This document shows positions 9,353-17,290 of a stretch of DNA of 64,000 bases, piece after piece. Position 1 is the first letter of the stretch. Each line of letters opens with the position of its first letter. Made by a program: the position numbers and the translations under genes. The stretch comes from an uncultured Oscillibacter sp. (GTDB lineage: Bacteria; Bacillota; Clostridia; Oscillospirales; Oscillospiraceae), in NCBI GenBank assembly GCA_905200545.1, contig CAJKKQ010000006.1, positions 75,426 through 139,425 on the forward strand. The letters are read 5' to 3'. The notes beneath the pieces were generated by a model. The model worked only from the letters and a program-made list of their open reading frames with translations, had not been told where the DNA came from and made no database searches.

Positions 9353-9381
9353 TAGGTTTTGCGCCAACTCACACAATATTC
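9353..9381 (-). promoter_or_regulatory. Possible forespore (sigma-F/G-like) promoter of gpr
   Basis: On the minus strand, GAATA (9377-9381) and AAACCTA (9353-9359) are 17 bp apart, about 42 bp before the gpr TTG. The -35 fits the sigma-F/G pattern GnATR. The -10 fits CATnnTA only partly, so the call is tentative. Bacillus gpr is known to be forespore-expressed. Confidence 0.35.
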
Positions 9382-9411
9382 AAAAAAAGAACAGAAATTA
9401 TAAAAAAAGTC

Positions 9412-9440
9412 TTGCTTTTCGGAAACTTCCCTGCTAAAAT
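9412..9440 (+). promoter_or_regulatory. rpsT promoter
   Basis: TTGCTT (9412-9417), a 17-bp spacer and TAAAAT (9435-9440) give a strong housekeeping promoter about 60 bp upstream of the rpsT start codon. Confidence 0.75.
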
Positions 9441-9500
9441 ATCATTCTGCACGGTGGAAAATCTGTCCGCCGGGTGATTTTGCCTAAGGAGGTGTTTGGT

Positions 9501-9764
9501 TTGCCGAATATCAAGTCTGCCAAGAAGCGCGTGCTGATCGCTGAGGTGCGCAATGCCCGCAACAAGGCCACGAAGTCCGAGGTGAAGACCGCCATCAAGA
9601 AGTTCGAGGCGGCTGCCGCAGAAGGCAATCGCACCGAGGCCGATGGCGCTTACAAGGTTGCAGTGAAGAAAGTCGATCAGGCGGTTGCCAAGGGCGTTCT
9701 GCACAAGAACACGGCTGCTCACAGAAAGAGCGCCATGACCCTGAAGCTCAACAAGATCGGCTGA
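9501..9764 (+). CDS. rpsT: 30S ribosomal protein S20
   Basis: An 87-aa basic protein, reading PNIKSAKKRVLIAEVRNARN from the second codon, with the S20 helical-bundle composition and length. It binds 16S rRNA early in 30S assembly. The start is TTG at 9501, fixed by AAGGAGG eight bases before it; an upstream in-frame reading from 9474 would include the ribosome site itself. It is a single-gene unit with its own promoter and terminator. In many Firmicutes rpsT lies next to gpr, as here. Confidence 0.97.
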   Translation: MPNIKSAKKRVLIAEVRNARNKATKSEVKTAIKKFEAAAAEGNRTEADGAYKVAVKKVDQAVAKGVLHKNTAAHRKSAMTLKLNKIG

Positions 9765-9777
9765 TGGTCGAACCGAA

Positions 9778-9805
9778 AGGACATCCCTCGGGGTGTCCTT
9801 TTTTG
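9778..9805 (+). terminator. rpsT terminator
   Basis: A 10-bp stem (9778-9787 with 9790-9799, one G-U pair) followed by six T. Confidence 0.85.
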
Positions 9806-9848
9806 TTTATCCCGGGACGGCTGCCGTCCCCTGTACGTGAGGTGCTCC

Positions 9849-10625
9849 ATGCCTATTTTTGATACCCACGCCCACTATGATTCCTCCGCCTTCCACGCCG
9901 ACCGGGAGGCGGTGCTCGCTGCCCTGCCGGAAGCAGGGGTCGCCCTGGTGGTGGATCCCGGGTGCGACCTGCCCACCTCCCGGGCCGCCCTGGCCCTGGC
10001 GGAGCAGTTCCCCCACGTCTACGCCGCCGTGGGCATCCACCCGGAGGACTGCGCCGGGTATACCGACGCGGATCTGGATGCCCTCCGGCAGCTGTGCCGC
10101 CATGACAAGGCGGTGGCCGTCGGGGAGATCGGCCTGGACTACTACTGGGCGGAGAACCCGCCCCGGGAATTCCAGCAGCAGGTGTTCCGGCGGCAGCTGG
10201 AGCTGGCGCTGGAGCTGGACATGCCCGTCATCATCCACGACCGGGAGGCCCATGGGGATTCCCTGGCCATCGTGAAAGAGTATCCGGGCCTCCGGGGGGT
10301 GTTCCACTGCTTTTCCGGCAGCCCGGAGATGGCCGCGGAGCTTCTCAAGCGGGGCTGGTACCTGGGCTTTGACGGGCCCATCACCTATAAAAACGCCAAG
10401 CGGGCGCCGGAGGTGGCGGCCATTACCCCCCTGGACCGCATCCTGGTGGAGACGGACAGCCCCTACATGACCCCGGTACCCTTCCGGGGCAAGCGCAACG
10501 ACAGCCGCTACCTCCCCTATGTCTTGGAGAAGCTGGCGGAGTGGAAGGGCGTCACAACCGAGGAGATGACGGACATCACCTTTGCCAACGGAAAACGGCT
10601 CTTTGGAATTGGGGGATCGGTATGA
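9849..10625 (+). CDS. TatD-family metal-dependent hydrolase (DNase)
   Basis: A 258-aa TIM-barrel hydrolase of the TatD family. Metal ligands are visible: DTHAHYD at the N-terminus (HxH), GEIGLDYYW (bridging Glu), IHDREAH, FHCFSG and ETDSPYMTP (Asp). Family members have 3'-5' exonuclease activity on DNA and some act in tRNA or D-amino-acid quality control. The ATG at 9849 is preferred to the in-frame GTG at 9837, which forms part of the ribosome site (GTGAGGTG). The stop overlaps the start of the lipoprotein gene (ATGA), so the two are coupled. The TatD-associated radical SAM gene follows one gene later. Confidence 0.93.
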   Translation: MPIFDTHAHYDSSAFHADREAVLAALPEAGVALVVDPGCDLPTSRAALALAEQFPHVYAAVGIHPEDCAGYTDADLDALRQLCRHDKAVAVGEIGLDYYWAENPPREFQQQVFRRQLELALELDMPVIIHDREAHGDSLAIVKEYPGLRGVFHCFSGSPEMAAELLKRGWYLGFDGPITYKNAKRAPEVAAITPLDRILVETDSPYMTPVPFRGKRNDSRYLPYVLEKLAEWKGVTTEEMTDITFANGKRLFGIGGSV

Positions 10626-11479
10626 AAACAAGACTGTGTCCCCTGCTGGCGGCACTGATGCTCACCGGCTGCGGGGCCTCCGGCGCATCCGGCCTGCCGG
10701 AGACGGAGCCGTTGGAGCCCCTCTCCGCCCCCGCCGTGGTGACGGAGGGGCGGACACCGGAGGAGGATTACCAGCTGCCCACTCAGGTGGTGGGCCTGCG
10801 GGACTGGATGGGAAACAGCCGCTGGAATCTGGATCCCGTGGGCCTGCTCTCCCAGCTGCCGGATCAGGAGGTGGCACTGTACGGTGTGACAAAGTATTCC
10901 GGCAGCACGGCCCTGCTCCGCTGGGGGGACGCTCTGGCGGAGTTTGACTGGTCCTTCGGCGGTCCCCAGGTGGTGGAGCCCCGGCTCCAGTGCTGGGACG
11001 CGGACGGCGACGGTCAGGAAGAAGTGGTGCTTATCAACCTCCTGGGCAGCGGGACAGGGGTTTCTATCGAGGAACTCCACATCGTGGAGAAAAATCAGGA
11101 CGGCACCCTCACCGATCACTGTTTCCCGGAGACCCTGTGGCGGGACGCCCTCTCCGGGCAGCTGTCCGTGGTGACAGCGGAGGACAGGACGTATGCGGTG
11201 CTGGGGCGGGAGCTGGTGGATCTCACGGATGTGCTGCTGGCGGAAAACATTGCCCCCGGTGCCGTCCAGGGCCTCACCACCGGTTCTCAGGCCTCCTTCT
11301 CCGCGTGGCCCCATGAGAAGGAGCCCGGCGGGAGCCTCCGGTTCCAGGGGGCCGTGATGCTGGAAGGGGAGGATATTCCATATTACTGGTACACAGCGGA
11401 TCTCTCTGCTTCCGTCTCCTATCAGGACGGCGGCTTTACCCTCTCGGAGATTCATTTGGACAGTGTGCCGGAATCTTAA
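10622..11479 (+). CDS. Lipoprotein of unknown function between tatD and its radical SAM partner
   Basis: A 285-aa protein. The N-terminus MKTRLCPLLAALMLTGCG contains a lipobox (LTGC), so the mature protein should be lipid-anchored outside the membrane. A WDADGDGQEEVVLI stretch (residues ~122-135) matches the acidic loop of FG-GAP/VCBS-like or EF-hand-like calcium sites, here preceding a beta strand. The rest is predicted beta-rich, fitting a propeller-like fold. I do not recognise a named family. It starts on the overlapping ATGA of tatD and ends 15 bp before the radical SAM gene, so the three genes form one operon. Confidence 0.85.
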   Translation: MKTRLCPLLAALMLTGCGASGASGLPETEPLEPLSAPAVVTEGRTPEEDYQLPTQVVGLRDWMGNSRWNLDPVGLLSQLPDQEVALYGVTKYSGSTALLRWGDALAEFDWSFGGPQVVEPRLQCWDADGDGQEEVVLINLLGSGTGVSIEELHIVEKNQDGTLTDHCFPETLWRDALSGQLSVVTAEDRTYAVLGRELVDLTDVLLAENIAPGAVQGLTTGSQASFSAWPHEKEPGGSLRFQGAVMLEGEDIPYYWYTADLSASVSYQDGGFTLSEIHLDSVPES

Positions 11480-11494
11480 AAGGAAGCGGATACC

Positions 11495-12118
11495 ATGGAA
11501 AAAGGCTTTACCATTACCTATGAATACGGGGATAACCTCTATGTGAACCCCACCAACCGCTGTGACTTCAACTGCGATTTCTGCCTGCGGCACAATCAAA
11601 GCTCCGGCGGCAGCATCTATACCCACAACCTGTGGCTCAAGCGGGAGCCCAGCCGTGAGGAGATGCTGGCCTCCATCGAGAGCCACGATTTATCCAAGTA
11701 CCGCCAGCTGGTGTTCGTGGGCTTCGGGGAGCCCACCTACCGCTTTGACGACATCTGCTGGGTCATTGACCGGATGAAGGAAAAGGGAGAGAAGATCTTC
11801 ACCCGCATGGACACCAACGGCACCGGCTCCCTCATCAACGGCCGGGATATCACGCCGGAGTTTGCCGGGCGGTTCGACATGGTGTCCGTCTCCCTGAATA
11901 CCGACACGGCGGAAAAGTATGAGGCATTGTGCCATCCCCAGTTCCACGGGGCCTATGAGGCCATGCTGGACTTCACCCGCCGGGTGCGGCAGTTCGTTCC
12001 CCATGTGATGATGACGGTGGTGGACACCATCTCCCCGGAGGAGATCGAAGCCTGCCGGAAGATCTGCGAGGAGGACGTGGGGGCCGAGTACCGGGTGCGG
12101 GCCTACATCAAGGATTGA
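11495..12118 (+). CDS. TatD-family-associated radical SAM protein
   Basis: A 207-aa radical SAM enzyme. The [4Fe-4S] cluster motif is CDFNCDFC (CX3CX2C, residues 23-30), preceded by NPTNR as in many members. A glycine-rich SAM-binding strand follows (VFVGFGEPTYR) and later MDTNGTG. Size and sequence match the short radical SAM family that is found fused or linked to tatD genes (TIGR04038-type). Its product is not known. Position in the tatD operon supports the assignment. AAGGAAGCGG lies before the ATG at 11495. Confidence 0.9.
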   Translation: MEKGFTITYEYGDNLYVNPTNRCDFNCDFCLRHNQSSGGSIYTHNLWLKREPSREEMLASIESHDLSKYRQLVFVGFGEPTYRFDDICWVIDRMKEKGEKIFTRMDTNGTGSLINGRDITPEFAGRFDMVSVSLNTDTAEKYEALCHPQFHGAYEAMLDFTRRVRQFVPHVMMTVVDTISPEEIEACRKICEEDVGAEYRVRAYIKD

Positions 12119-12180
12119 GCCGGTTTTCCCGGGAAAGGCACGGCCCTCCCGGGGACGGAGAAAAGAAAGGATTTTTGTTT

Positions 12181-12420
12181 ATGTTTCGACTGTTAGGGAC
12201 CCTGATCATGGGCGCCCTGGTGGGCTGGATCGCCGGAAAGGTGATGAACACCGACGGCGGATTGCTGCGCAACATCGTGGTGGGCATCGTGGGCTCCTTT
12301 GTGGGCAGCTTTGTTTTCGGACTGCTGGGCTTCTACGCCTACGGCTTTTTCGCCAACCTCCTGGTGAGCGTGGTGGGAGCATGCCTCTTCATCTGGCTGG
12401 GCCGGAAGCTTTTCCGGTAA
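12181..12420 (+). CDS. GlsB/YeaQ/YmgE-family small membrane protein
   Basis: A 79-aa hydrophobic protein with three TM segments: LLGTLIMGALVGWIAGKVM, NIVVGIVGSFVGSFVFGLLG and NLLVSVVGACLFIWLG. The glycine-rich GWIAG and GIVGSFVG repeats are typical of the transglycosylase-associated/GlsB family, which is linked to stress responses in several bacteria. The ATG at 12181 is used; the upstream frame from 12115 begins in the spacer after the radical SAM gene. A 62-bp gap separates it from that gene, and it ends at a strong terminator, so it is probably the last gene of the tatD unit. Confidence 0.88.
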   Translation: MFRLLGTLIMGALVGWIAGKVMNTDGGLLRNIVVGIVGSFVGSFVFGLLGFYAYGFFANLLVSVVGACLFIWLGRKLFR

Positions 12421-12429
12421 GATTGCCGC

Positions 12430-12461
12430 AAAAAAGAGACGCCGTCAGGCGTCTCTTTTTT
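12430..12461. terminator. Bidirectional terminator
   Basis: A 14-bp stem including A/T runs on both sides (12430-12443 with 12448-12461) lies between convergent genes. Confidence 0.87.
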
Positions 12462-12475
12462 CAGCCGCTTTTTGA

Positions 12476-12874
12476 TTAAAGCATTTTCATCAGCTCAATC
12501 TGCTCGCCGGAGGGGCCGGTGAAAAACCGGTTTTCCAGTCCGCCGAAGAGGGTGGGCAGCACCACCTTTTCCGGCGTGGTAAAGGTGTCCACCCCCAGGG
12601 CCTTCAATTCCGCGGCGGCGGCGTCCACGTCGTCCACATACACGGCGAAGTGGGGGATATTGCCCTCCGTCAGCGGGGCGGGGGTGGGAGACTGGATCAG
12701 CTCCAGCACGAAGCCGCCGAACTCCACCAGGGCCAGACCCTTGTCCCCTGCGGGGGTGGGCAGGGCGTCCTTCTGGCGGAGGGCGCCGCCGATCTTCTCA
12801 TAAAAGGCGATGCTTGCATCCAGGTCGGGGGTGTGGATGGCGATGTGGGCAGGGCCCTGATAGTGTTCCTTCAT
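12476..12874 (-). CDS. VOC-superfamily (glyoxalase/bleomycin-resistance fold) protein
   Basis: A 132-aa protein with the paired beta-alpha-beta-beta-beta modules of the vicinal oxygen chelate fold. Metal-ligand positions are visible: AHIAIHTPDLD (His near the N-terminus), FVLELIQ (Glu at the end of module 1), PHFAVYVDDVD (His at the start of module 2) and SGEQIELMKML (Glu at the C-terminus), the H/E/H/E pattern of glyoxalase-I-like enzymes. The substrate is unknown. AGGAGGA lies before the ATG at 12874. It is followed upstream on the same strand by the TSUP gene, 32 bp away, so the two are likely co-transcribed. Confidence 0.88.
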   Translation of the reverse strand: MKEHYQGPAHIAIHTPDLDASIAFYEKIGGALRQKDALPTPAGDKGLALVEFGGFVLELIQSPTPAPLTEGNIPHFAVYVDDVDAAAAELKALGVDTFTTPEKVVLPTLFGGLENRFFTGPSGEQIELMKML

Positions 12875-12906
12875 AAAAACTCCTCCTGATTTGTAAAATA
12901 TGAAAC

Positions 12907-13656
12907 TCAGAAAATAGGCAGGGATTTGACGATGATGCTGACGCCCCCCAGGATAAAGAGGACGATGGCCGCGGGCCGCAGCCGCTGGCCGTCCAGCCGC
13001 CGGGTCACCAGGGCACTGATGACCATGGCCGCAATGGCCGCCGGCAGGCTGCAGAGGCTGAAGAGCAGCACCTCCCGGGTGTAGATGCCCTCCGCCAGAT
13101 ACACCAGCAGCCGGAAGGCGTTCTCCCCGAAGAACAAACAGCACATGCTGCCCTTGAACTCTTCATAGTTGGAGGAGGCCCGCTCCAGATAGGCCACGAT
13201 GAACATGTTGATGCCGAAAAGCCCCGCGCACATGCCCGAGAAGAAGGATACCGCCAGCATGACTCCCCGCCGGTCCTTCTTTTTGGAGCCGTCGGTCTTG
13301 CCGCGGGTGGCCATCTCCACGCCCAGGGCTACCACCACCACGCCCAGGCAGGTCTTGAGGACCCAGGGCATGGAGTATTGCAGCAGCAGCGTCCCGGGAA
13401 TGACGCCCAGGAGATTGGCCCCCAGCAGCGCCGCGATCCTCCGCCACTGGAAGCTGCGGCGGTTTTTCCAGGTGATCCAGGCGTTCACCGGACAGTCCAG
13501 CAGCAGCGTCCCCGGGGTGATGAGGACATTGTCCAGCCGCATGGACAAAAGGGGCCCGGAGATCAGGGGATTTCCAAAGCCGATGAGGCCCTTGATGGTG
13601 TAGGAGATCAGCTGCACCGCGAAGATGAATGCAATGATCCCCGGGGAAAATTCCAT
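12907..13656 (-). CDS. TSUP-family (TauE/SafE) permease, second copy
   Basis: A 249-aa membrane protein with about eight predicted TM segments. The family motif block near the N-terminus is KGLIGFGNPLISGPLLS, with later GVIPGTLLLQY and FFSGMCAGLFGINMFIVAYL. It belongs to the same broad family as the gene at 6057 but is clearly a different subgroup. The start at 13656 is chosen because GAAGGAGG lies seven bases upstream; other ATGs lie on or before that site. The substrate is unknown. It lies upstream of the VOC gene in one probable transcript. Confidence 0.9.
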   Translation of the reverse strand: MEFSPGIIAFIFAVQLISYTIKGLIGFGNPLISGPLLSMRLDNVLITPGTLLLDCPVNAWITWKNRRSFQWRRIAALLGANLLGVIPGTLLLQYSMPWVLKTCLGVVVVALGVEMATRGKTDGSKKKDRRGVMLAVSFFSGMCAGLFGINMFIVAYLERASSNYEEFKGSMCCLFFGENAFRLLVYLAEGIYTREVLLFSLCSLPAAIAAMVISALVTRRLDGQRLRPAAIVLFILGGVSIIVKSLPIF

Positions 13657-13737
13657 GGCCATCCCTCCTTCGGCCACCATCATACCACACAAGCGGGAAA
13701 AACAGGAGGATTTTTTGAAAAATCATGGATTTTTTCC

Positions 13738-13765
13738 TTGACATTTGCGCTCCATCCTATATAAT
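13738..13765 (+). promoter_or_regulatory. Strong promoter of rpsF-ssb-rpsR
   Basis: Consensus TTGACA (13738-13743) and TATAAT (13760-13765) are separated by 16 bp. The ~70-nt leader contains small stems (CGCAG-CTGCG; CTCAT-ATGAG). Firmicutes often carry an S6:S18 autoregulatory leader here, but I cannot confirm that motif by eye. Confidence 0.88.
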
Positions 13766-13842
13766 AATAAGGCTCGCAGTCTGCGGGCATATCCTTGCTC
13801 TCATGCAATATGAGGGCCATTTGTCCAAAAGGAGGTGCAAAC

Positions 13843-14139
13843 ATGGCAAAGGTTTCTGCCAATTACGAGGTCGTGTATATCATCGACCCTGCACAGGGTG
13901 AGGAGGGTATCGCCGCTCTGGTGAACAACTTCAAGACCCTGGCTGAGCAGAATGGTTCCGCTGTGGAGGTTGAAGAGTGGGGCAGCCGCAAGCTGGCCTA
14001 TCCCATCAACTACAAGAACGAAGGCTATTACGTTCTCATGAGCTTCACCAGCGCGCCCGAGTTCCCCCGTGAGCTGGACCGCAAGCTGCGCATTGCGGAC
14101 GGCATCATGCGTTCTCTCATCGTCTGCAAGGGCGAATAA
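13843..14139 (+). CDS. rpsF: 30S ribosomal protein S6
   Basis: A 98-aa protein with the S6 ferredoxin-like fold signature: YEVVYIIDP at the start, EEWGSRKLAYPINYKNEGYY in the middle (contacts to S18 and rRNA), and a basic C-terminal helix. AAAGGAGG lies before the ATG at 13843; the upstream frame from 13795 has no site. It is the first gene of the conserved rpsF-ssb-rpsR operon, 16 bp before ssb. Confidence 0.97.
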   Translation: MAKVSANYEVVYIIDPAQGEEGIAALVNNFKTLAEQNGSAVEVEEWGSRKLAYPINYKNEGYYVLMSFTSAPEFPRELDRKLRIADGIMRSLIVCKGE

Positions 14140-14155
14140 GGGGGGCGTTGAGGAA

Positions 14156-14623
14156 ATGCTCAACAAAATCATCATTATGGGTCGTCTGACCCGGGATCCC
14201 GAGCTGCGCCGCACCGGAAGCGGCACCGCCGTCACGTCCTTCTCCCTGGCCGTGGACCGGGACTTCAAGTCCCAGAGCGGCGAAAAGGAGACGGATTTCA
14301 TCGACGTGGTGGCCTGGCGCTCCACTGCTGAGTTCGTCAGCAAATACTTCACCAAGGGCCGCATGGCCGTGGTGGAGGGGCGGCTGCAGATCCGCGACTG
14401 GACCGACAAGGACGGCGGCAAGCGCCGCAGTGCCGAGGTGGTGGCGGACAACGTCTACTTCGGGGATTCCAAACGGGACGGTGCCGGCGATTACGGTGCC
14501 CCCGCCTACGGTGCGCCCTCCGGCGGCTACCGCTCCGCTCCTGCGGGCGGCCCGGCCCCCGTGTCCGACGGACGCTCCGCCTTCGCCGAGATCGGCGAAG
14601 AAGACGGCGAACTGCCGTTTTGA
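14156..14623 (+). CDS. ssb: Single-stranded DNA-binding protein
   Basis: A 155-aa SSB. The OB fold covers residues 1-~105 (MLNKIIIMGRLTRDPELR; FIDVVAWRSTAEFVSKYF; VVEGRLQIRDW). A flexible Gly/Ala/Pro/Tyr-rich linker follows, ending in the acidic tip EDGELPF that recruits replication and repair partners. Length and tip match housekeeping SsbA rather than a plasmid copy. It sits between rpsF and rpsR as in most Firmicutes, with GAGGAA before the ATG. Confidence 0.97.
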   Translation: MLNKIIIMGRLTRDPELRRTGSGTAVTSFSLAVDRDFKSQSGEKETDFIDVVAWRSTAEFVSKYFTKGRMAVVEGRLQIRDWTDKDGGKRRSAEVVADNVYFGDSKRDGAGDYGAPAYGAPSGGYRSAPAGGPAPVSDGRSAFAEIGEEDGELPF

Positions 14624-14647
14624 TTTTGATAAAGGAGGAACCATTTC

Positions 14648-14899
14648 ATGGCTTTTGATCGTGAAGCGAGACCCGCTCGCCCCATGCGCGGCAAGCGTCG
14701 TAAGGTCTGCCAGTTCTGCGCGGAAAAGTGCGAGTCCATCGATTACAAGGATGCCGCCAAGCTGCGCCGCTTTGTTTCCGAGCGTTCCAAGATTCTGCCC
14801 CGCAGAACCACCGGCACCTGCGCCATGCATCAGCGTCAGCTGACCGAGGCCATCAAGCGTGCCCGTCAGATCGCTCTGCTGCCCTACGTCACCGACTAA
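14648..14899 (+). CDS. rpsR: 30S ribosomal protein S18
   Basis: An 83-aa basic protein. The N-terminal [15 protein letters not shown] holds Cys pairs of the zinc-ribbon-like (C+) S18 form. The core [21 protein letters not shown] is the family signature. AAAGGAGG lies before the ATG. It is the last gene of the operon, followed by a strong terminator. S18 pairs with S6 on the 30S platform. Confidence 0.97.
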   Translation: MAFDREARPARPMRGKRRKVCQFCAEKCESIDYKDAAKLRRFVSERSKILPRRTTGTCAMHQRQLTEAIKRARQIALLPYVTD

Positions 14900-14921
14900 T
14901 CAGGCAGTTCATGGCATGTGA

Positions 14922-14954
14922 AACCACCCCGTCCGCAGGACGGGGTGGTTTTTT
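14922..14954 (+). terminator. Terminator of rpsF-ssb-rpsR
   Basis: A perfect 13-bp stem (14922-14934 with 14938-14950) and a T run. Confidence 0.9.
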
Positions 14955-15085
14955 GCGTCCCGGAGGCTAAAACAGCCCCCCTGCAACCGGAGGTTGCGGA
15001 CTTGCTGCACAGATGGGCTTCCCTTTTTTGCCGGGATAGGTTACCATACAGGTAGAAACAGCAAGGAAAGGGGGCCTGGCTGGGG

Positions 15086-15919
15086 ATGAAAAAGAAACGC
15101 TTTGCCGCCCTTCTGGCAGCGGCGGCGCTGGTGGGCTGCCTGGGGGCTGCCTGCCTCCTGGAGAGTCGGGCGCCGGATGTCCTTCTGGCCCCTGAGACCG
15201 CCCGGGACATCTTTTCCCGGTATGAGGAGGAGCTGCAGTACATCGCGCAGACCTACGGGGTAACCGTCACGGCGTTTACGGAGGAGACCAACGGCCTCTT
15301 GCAGCAGGCGGCCATGGACCAGTACCATACGGACCGATTCGCAGGCCTTTCCCGCCTGGTGACGGAGCTCACCATCGCCTGGAAAAACCAGGAGGCTGAT
15401 CTTCCCCCGGACAACACCGCCGCCCAGCGGGAGACGGCGTATGAGGCGGCGGCGGACTTTGGCCCCATTACGGGAACCATATGGAAGGAAGTGCCCGTGG
15501 GGGCCACCGTGGAGGAAACGGTGAAAAAAACCATCGGGATCTCCCTGCCGGAACCCATTGAGGAACTGCTCCATTCTGACGGGTGGGGCACGTCCACCGA
15601 ATTCAGCCGGACCCTGGCCGGGCCGAAAGACGGCACGGAGCTCTCCAATGGGAAAAGAGCTACCCACACCATCGGCGTGGACGTCCGGTTCGGGGTCATT
15701 GCCCGGCGCACGGAAACCGCCTATGACATCTGGACAGGGACCTGGCGGGAGAACAGCGAAGAGGTGGTCTGCAATGAGGCCTGGGGGTTCTACACCATCC
15801 TGGGGCTGCTGAACACGCCCATGTATGTGCAGCGGGGCTCCGACGGAGTAACGGTGCGCTGCGACAACTATCTCGTCTTTCAGAAAAAACTGGAGGAAGA
15901 TCCCAGGCAGTTTATCTGA
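15086..15919 (+). CDS. Unrecognised exported protein, possible lipoprotein
   Basis: A 277-aa protein beginning MKKKRFAALLAAAALVGC, a signal peptide with a possible lipobox (LVGC, Cys18). No family is recognised. The mature part begins with a helical stretch (DIFSRYEEELQYIAQTYGVTV), and a C-terminal half rich in Thr and aromatic residues follows (TEFSRTLAGPKDG; FYTILGLLNTPMYV) and is probably beta-structured. No catalytic motif stands out. The ribosome site is weak (AAGG 16-20 bases upstream; GGGG directly before the ATG), so the exact start is less sure. It is a single-gene unit with its own terminator. Confidence 0.75.
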   Translation: MKKKRFAALLAAAALVGCLGAACLLESRAPDVLLAPETARDIFSRYEEELQYIAQTYGVTVTAFTEETNGLLQQAAMDQYHTDRFAGLSRLVTELTIAWKNQEADLPPDNTAAQRETAYEAAADFGPITGTIWKEVPVGATVEETVKKTIGISLPEPIEELLHSDGWGTSTEFSRTLAGPKDGTELSNGKRATHTIGVDVRFGVIARRTETAYDIWTGTWRENSEEVVCNEAWGFYTILGLLNTPMYVQRGSDGVTVRCDNYLVFQKKLEEDPRQFI

Positions 15920-15958
15920 CGGGCGGCGATTTTCCCTGCCTCTATCAAAACCATGATA

Positions 15959-15997
15959 AGCCTCCCGCCCTGTGGAAAACAGGGCGGGAGGCTTTTT
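15959..15997 (+). terminator. Terminator of the exported-protein gene
   Basis: A 15-bp perfect stem (15959-15973 with 15979-15993) followed by a T run. Confidence 0.88.
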
Positions 15998-16024
15998 CCG
16001 GGAGCTGCAGGCCGGGCCGCTTCC

Positions 16025-17185
16025 CTACTTGCTGCGGCCCTCCAGCACCTCCACCATCTTCTGGGCAAAGAGCCGCCCCGCCAGCTCTGCCTCGTCCGGG
16101 GAGTTTCCGGCGGCCCCCACCTCCACCAGCAGCGACCCGGTGGTGGCGTGCTGGTTGTAGCGGGAGTTGCGCAGCAGCACCGGCCGCATCAGCGTGGGAT
16201 ACTGCTGGAGGATGGTGTCCTGCAGGGCTACCGCCAGCTTCAGATTCTCCTTCCAGTTGGGGTGGCTGAGGCCGCCGCCGTCGCTGCCTACCACCAGCGT
16301 CAGCTGGGCAGCGGTGCCCTCCTCCACGGCGGAGACCACCTTGTACTGGTTGCCGTCGGCGTCCTCAATGGCGTCCCGGTGGACATCCAGAATGAAGCGG
16401 ATGGAGGGATACTGGGCAAGATAGCTCTGGATGGCCGCCAGGGAGCGGTCATAGGCCTCGTTGTAGGAGGGGTAGTCGTAGAGGGTCCGGTCGTGGAGCA
16501 CGGAGATCCCCGCCGCGCTGAACACCTCTGCCATGGCGTCCCCCACCCCCACCACATTGTAGCGGGAGTCGGTGGTGCGCAGATTTCCGGACCAGACCAC
16601 CTCCTCCCCGGCGGGCGGCGTGTAGCCCTCGCTGCCGTGGGAGTGGAGGATCAGGATCTGGGGCCCCTCCCCGCTCATCTCCGCGTCGAAGGTCTCCGTC
16701 AGCTCCTGGGGATCCAGGGTATAGTCCGTGGAGTTGCTGATGTACACCCGGCCGCAGACGGTGTAGCCGCTGGGATCCGTGGGCACCAGGGTCCGGGCGG
16801 GAATGCCGTTGTCGGTGTGGCTCTCTGCCTGGAGGGGGGTCTCCTCCACCGGCTCCGTGACAGTGCCCTCCTCCGGGGGCTCCTGTGTGGCGGTCTCCTC
16901 CCGGTCCGCCGACCACAGCTCTGCCACCGCCGGGCGGGCGGAGAGCAGCAGGGGCGACTCCCCGATGGCCAGTACTGTGGCAGCGGAGAGGCCGTCCCGG
17001 GCCCACAGGTCCCCCAGTTCCCACCGCAGCACCCCCATGGGTACCGCCTTCCACAACGCCGCCGCCGCGTCGGAGACAGTGGCGCTGCCCGCGGTGACTG
17101 CCACGGCCCAGAGCACCCCCACCGCCAGCACGGCGGCGGTGAGCCGCCGCCCGATCCGGCGCAGCAGATCCATCTTTCGTTTCAT
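16025..17185 (-). CDS. spoIIP: Stage II sporulation protein P (cell-wall hydrolase of engulfment)
   Basis: A 386-aa protein. An N-terminal membrane segment (residues ~13-35, RLTAAVLAVGVLWAVAVTAG) anchors it. A variable linker with many Glu/Thr/Pro follows (~90-125). The SpoIIP catalytic domain occupies ~140-386: ILILHSHGSE, RFILDVHRDA, RNSRYNQH and LLVEVGAAGN carry the conserved His and Glu residues. SpoIIP is an amidase/endopeptidase that, with SpoIID and SpoIIM, thins septal peptidoglycan for engulfment. A sigma-E-like promoter precedes it. It stands alone here, ~7 kb from gpr, whereas gpr and spoIIP are adjacent in Bacillus. Confidence 0.94.
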   Translation of the reverse strand: MKRKMDLLRRIGRRLTAAVLAVGVLWAVAVTAGSATVSDAAAALWKAVPMGVLRWELGDLWARDGLSAATVLAIGESPLLLSARPAVAELWSADREETATQEPPEEGTVTEPVEETPLQAESHTDNGIPARTLVPTDPSGYTVCGRVYISNSTDYTLDPQELTETFDAEMSGEGPQILILHSHGSEGYTPPAGEEVVWSGNLRTTDSRYNVVGVGDAMAEVFSAAGISVLHDRTLYDYPSYNEAYDRSLAAIQSYLAQYPSIRFILDVHRDAIEDADGNQYKVVSAVEEGTAAQLTLVVGSDGGGLSHPNWKENLKLAVALQDTILQQYPTLMRPVLLRNSRYNQHATTGSLLVEVGAAGNSPDEAELAGRLFAQKMVEVLEGRSK

Positions 17186-17204
17186 ACGCCCTCACCTCTG
17201 GGAC

Positions 17205-17233
17205 AACCTATGATGGTGGGGGCGGAAATATGC
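17205..17233 (-). promoter_or_regulatory. Predicted sigma-E promoter of spoIIP
   Basis: On the minus strand, GCATATT (17227-17233) and CATAGGTT (17205-17212) are exactly 14 bp apart, 20 bp before the spoIIP ATG. The -35 matches the known mother-cell consensus KMATATT fully. The -10 matches CATACAnT at five of seven fixed positions. Confidence 0.6.
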
Positions 17234-17244
17234 GGTTCCGGGGC

Positions 17245-17274
17245 AAAAAATCCCGCGCCCGAAAGGGCGCGGGA
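17245..17274 (-). terminator. Terminator of the four-helix membrane protein gene
   Basis: A 10-bp GC stem (17251-17260 with 17265-17274), with a run of six T on the minus-strand side. Confidence 0.85.
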
Positions 17275-17290
17275 GGGGATATACCGAAGG

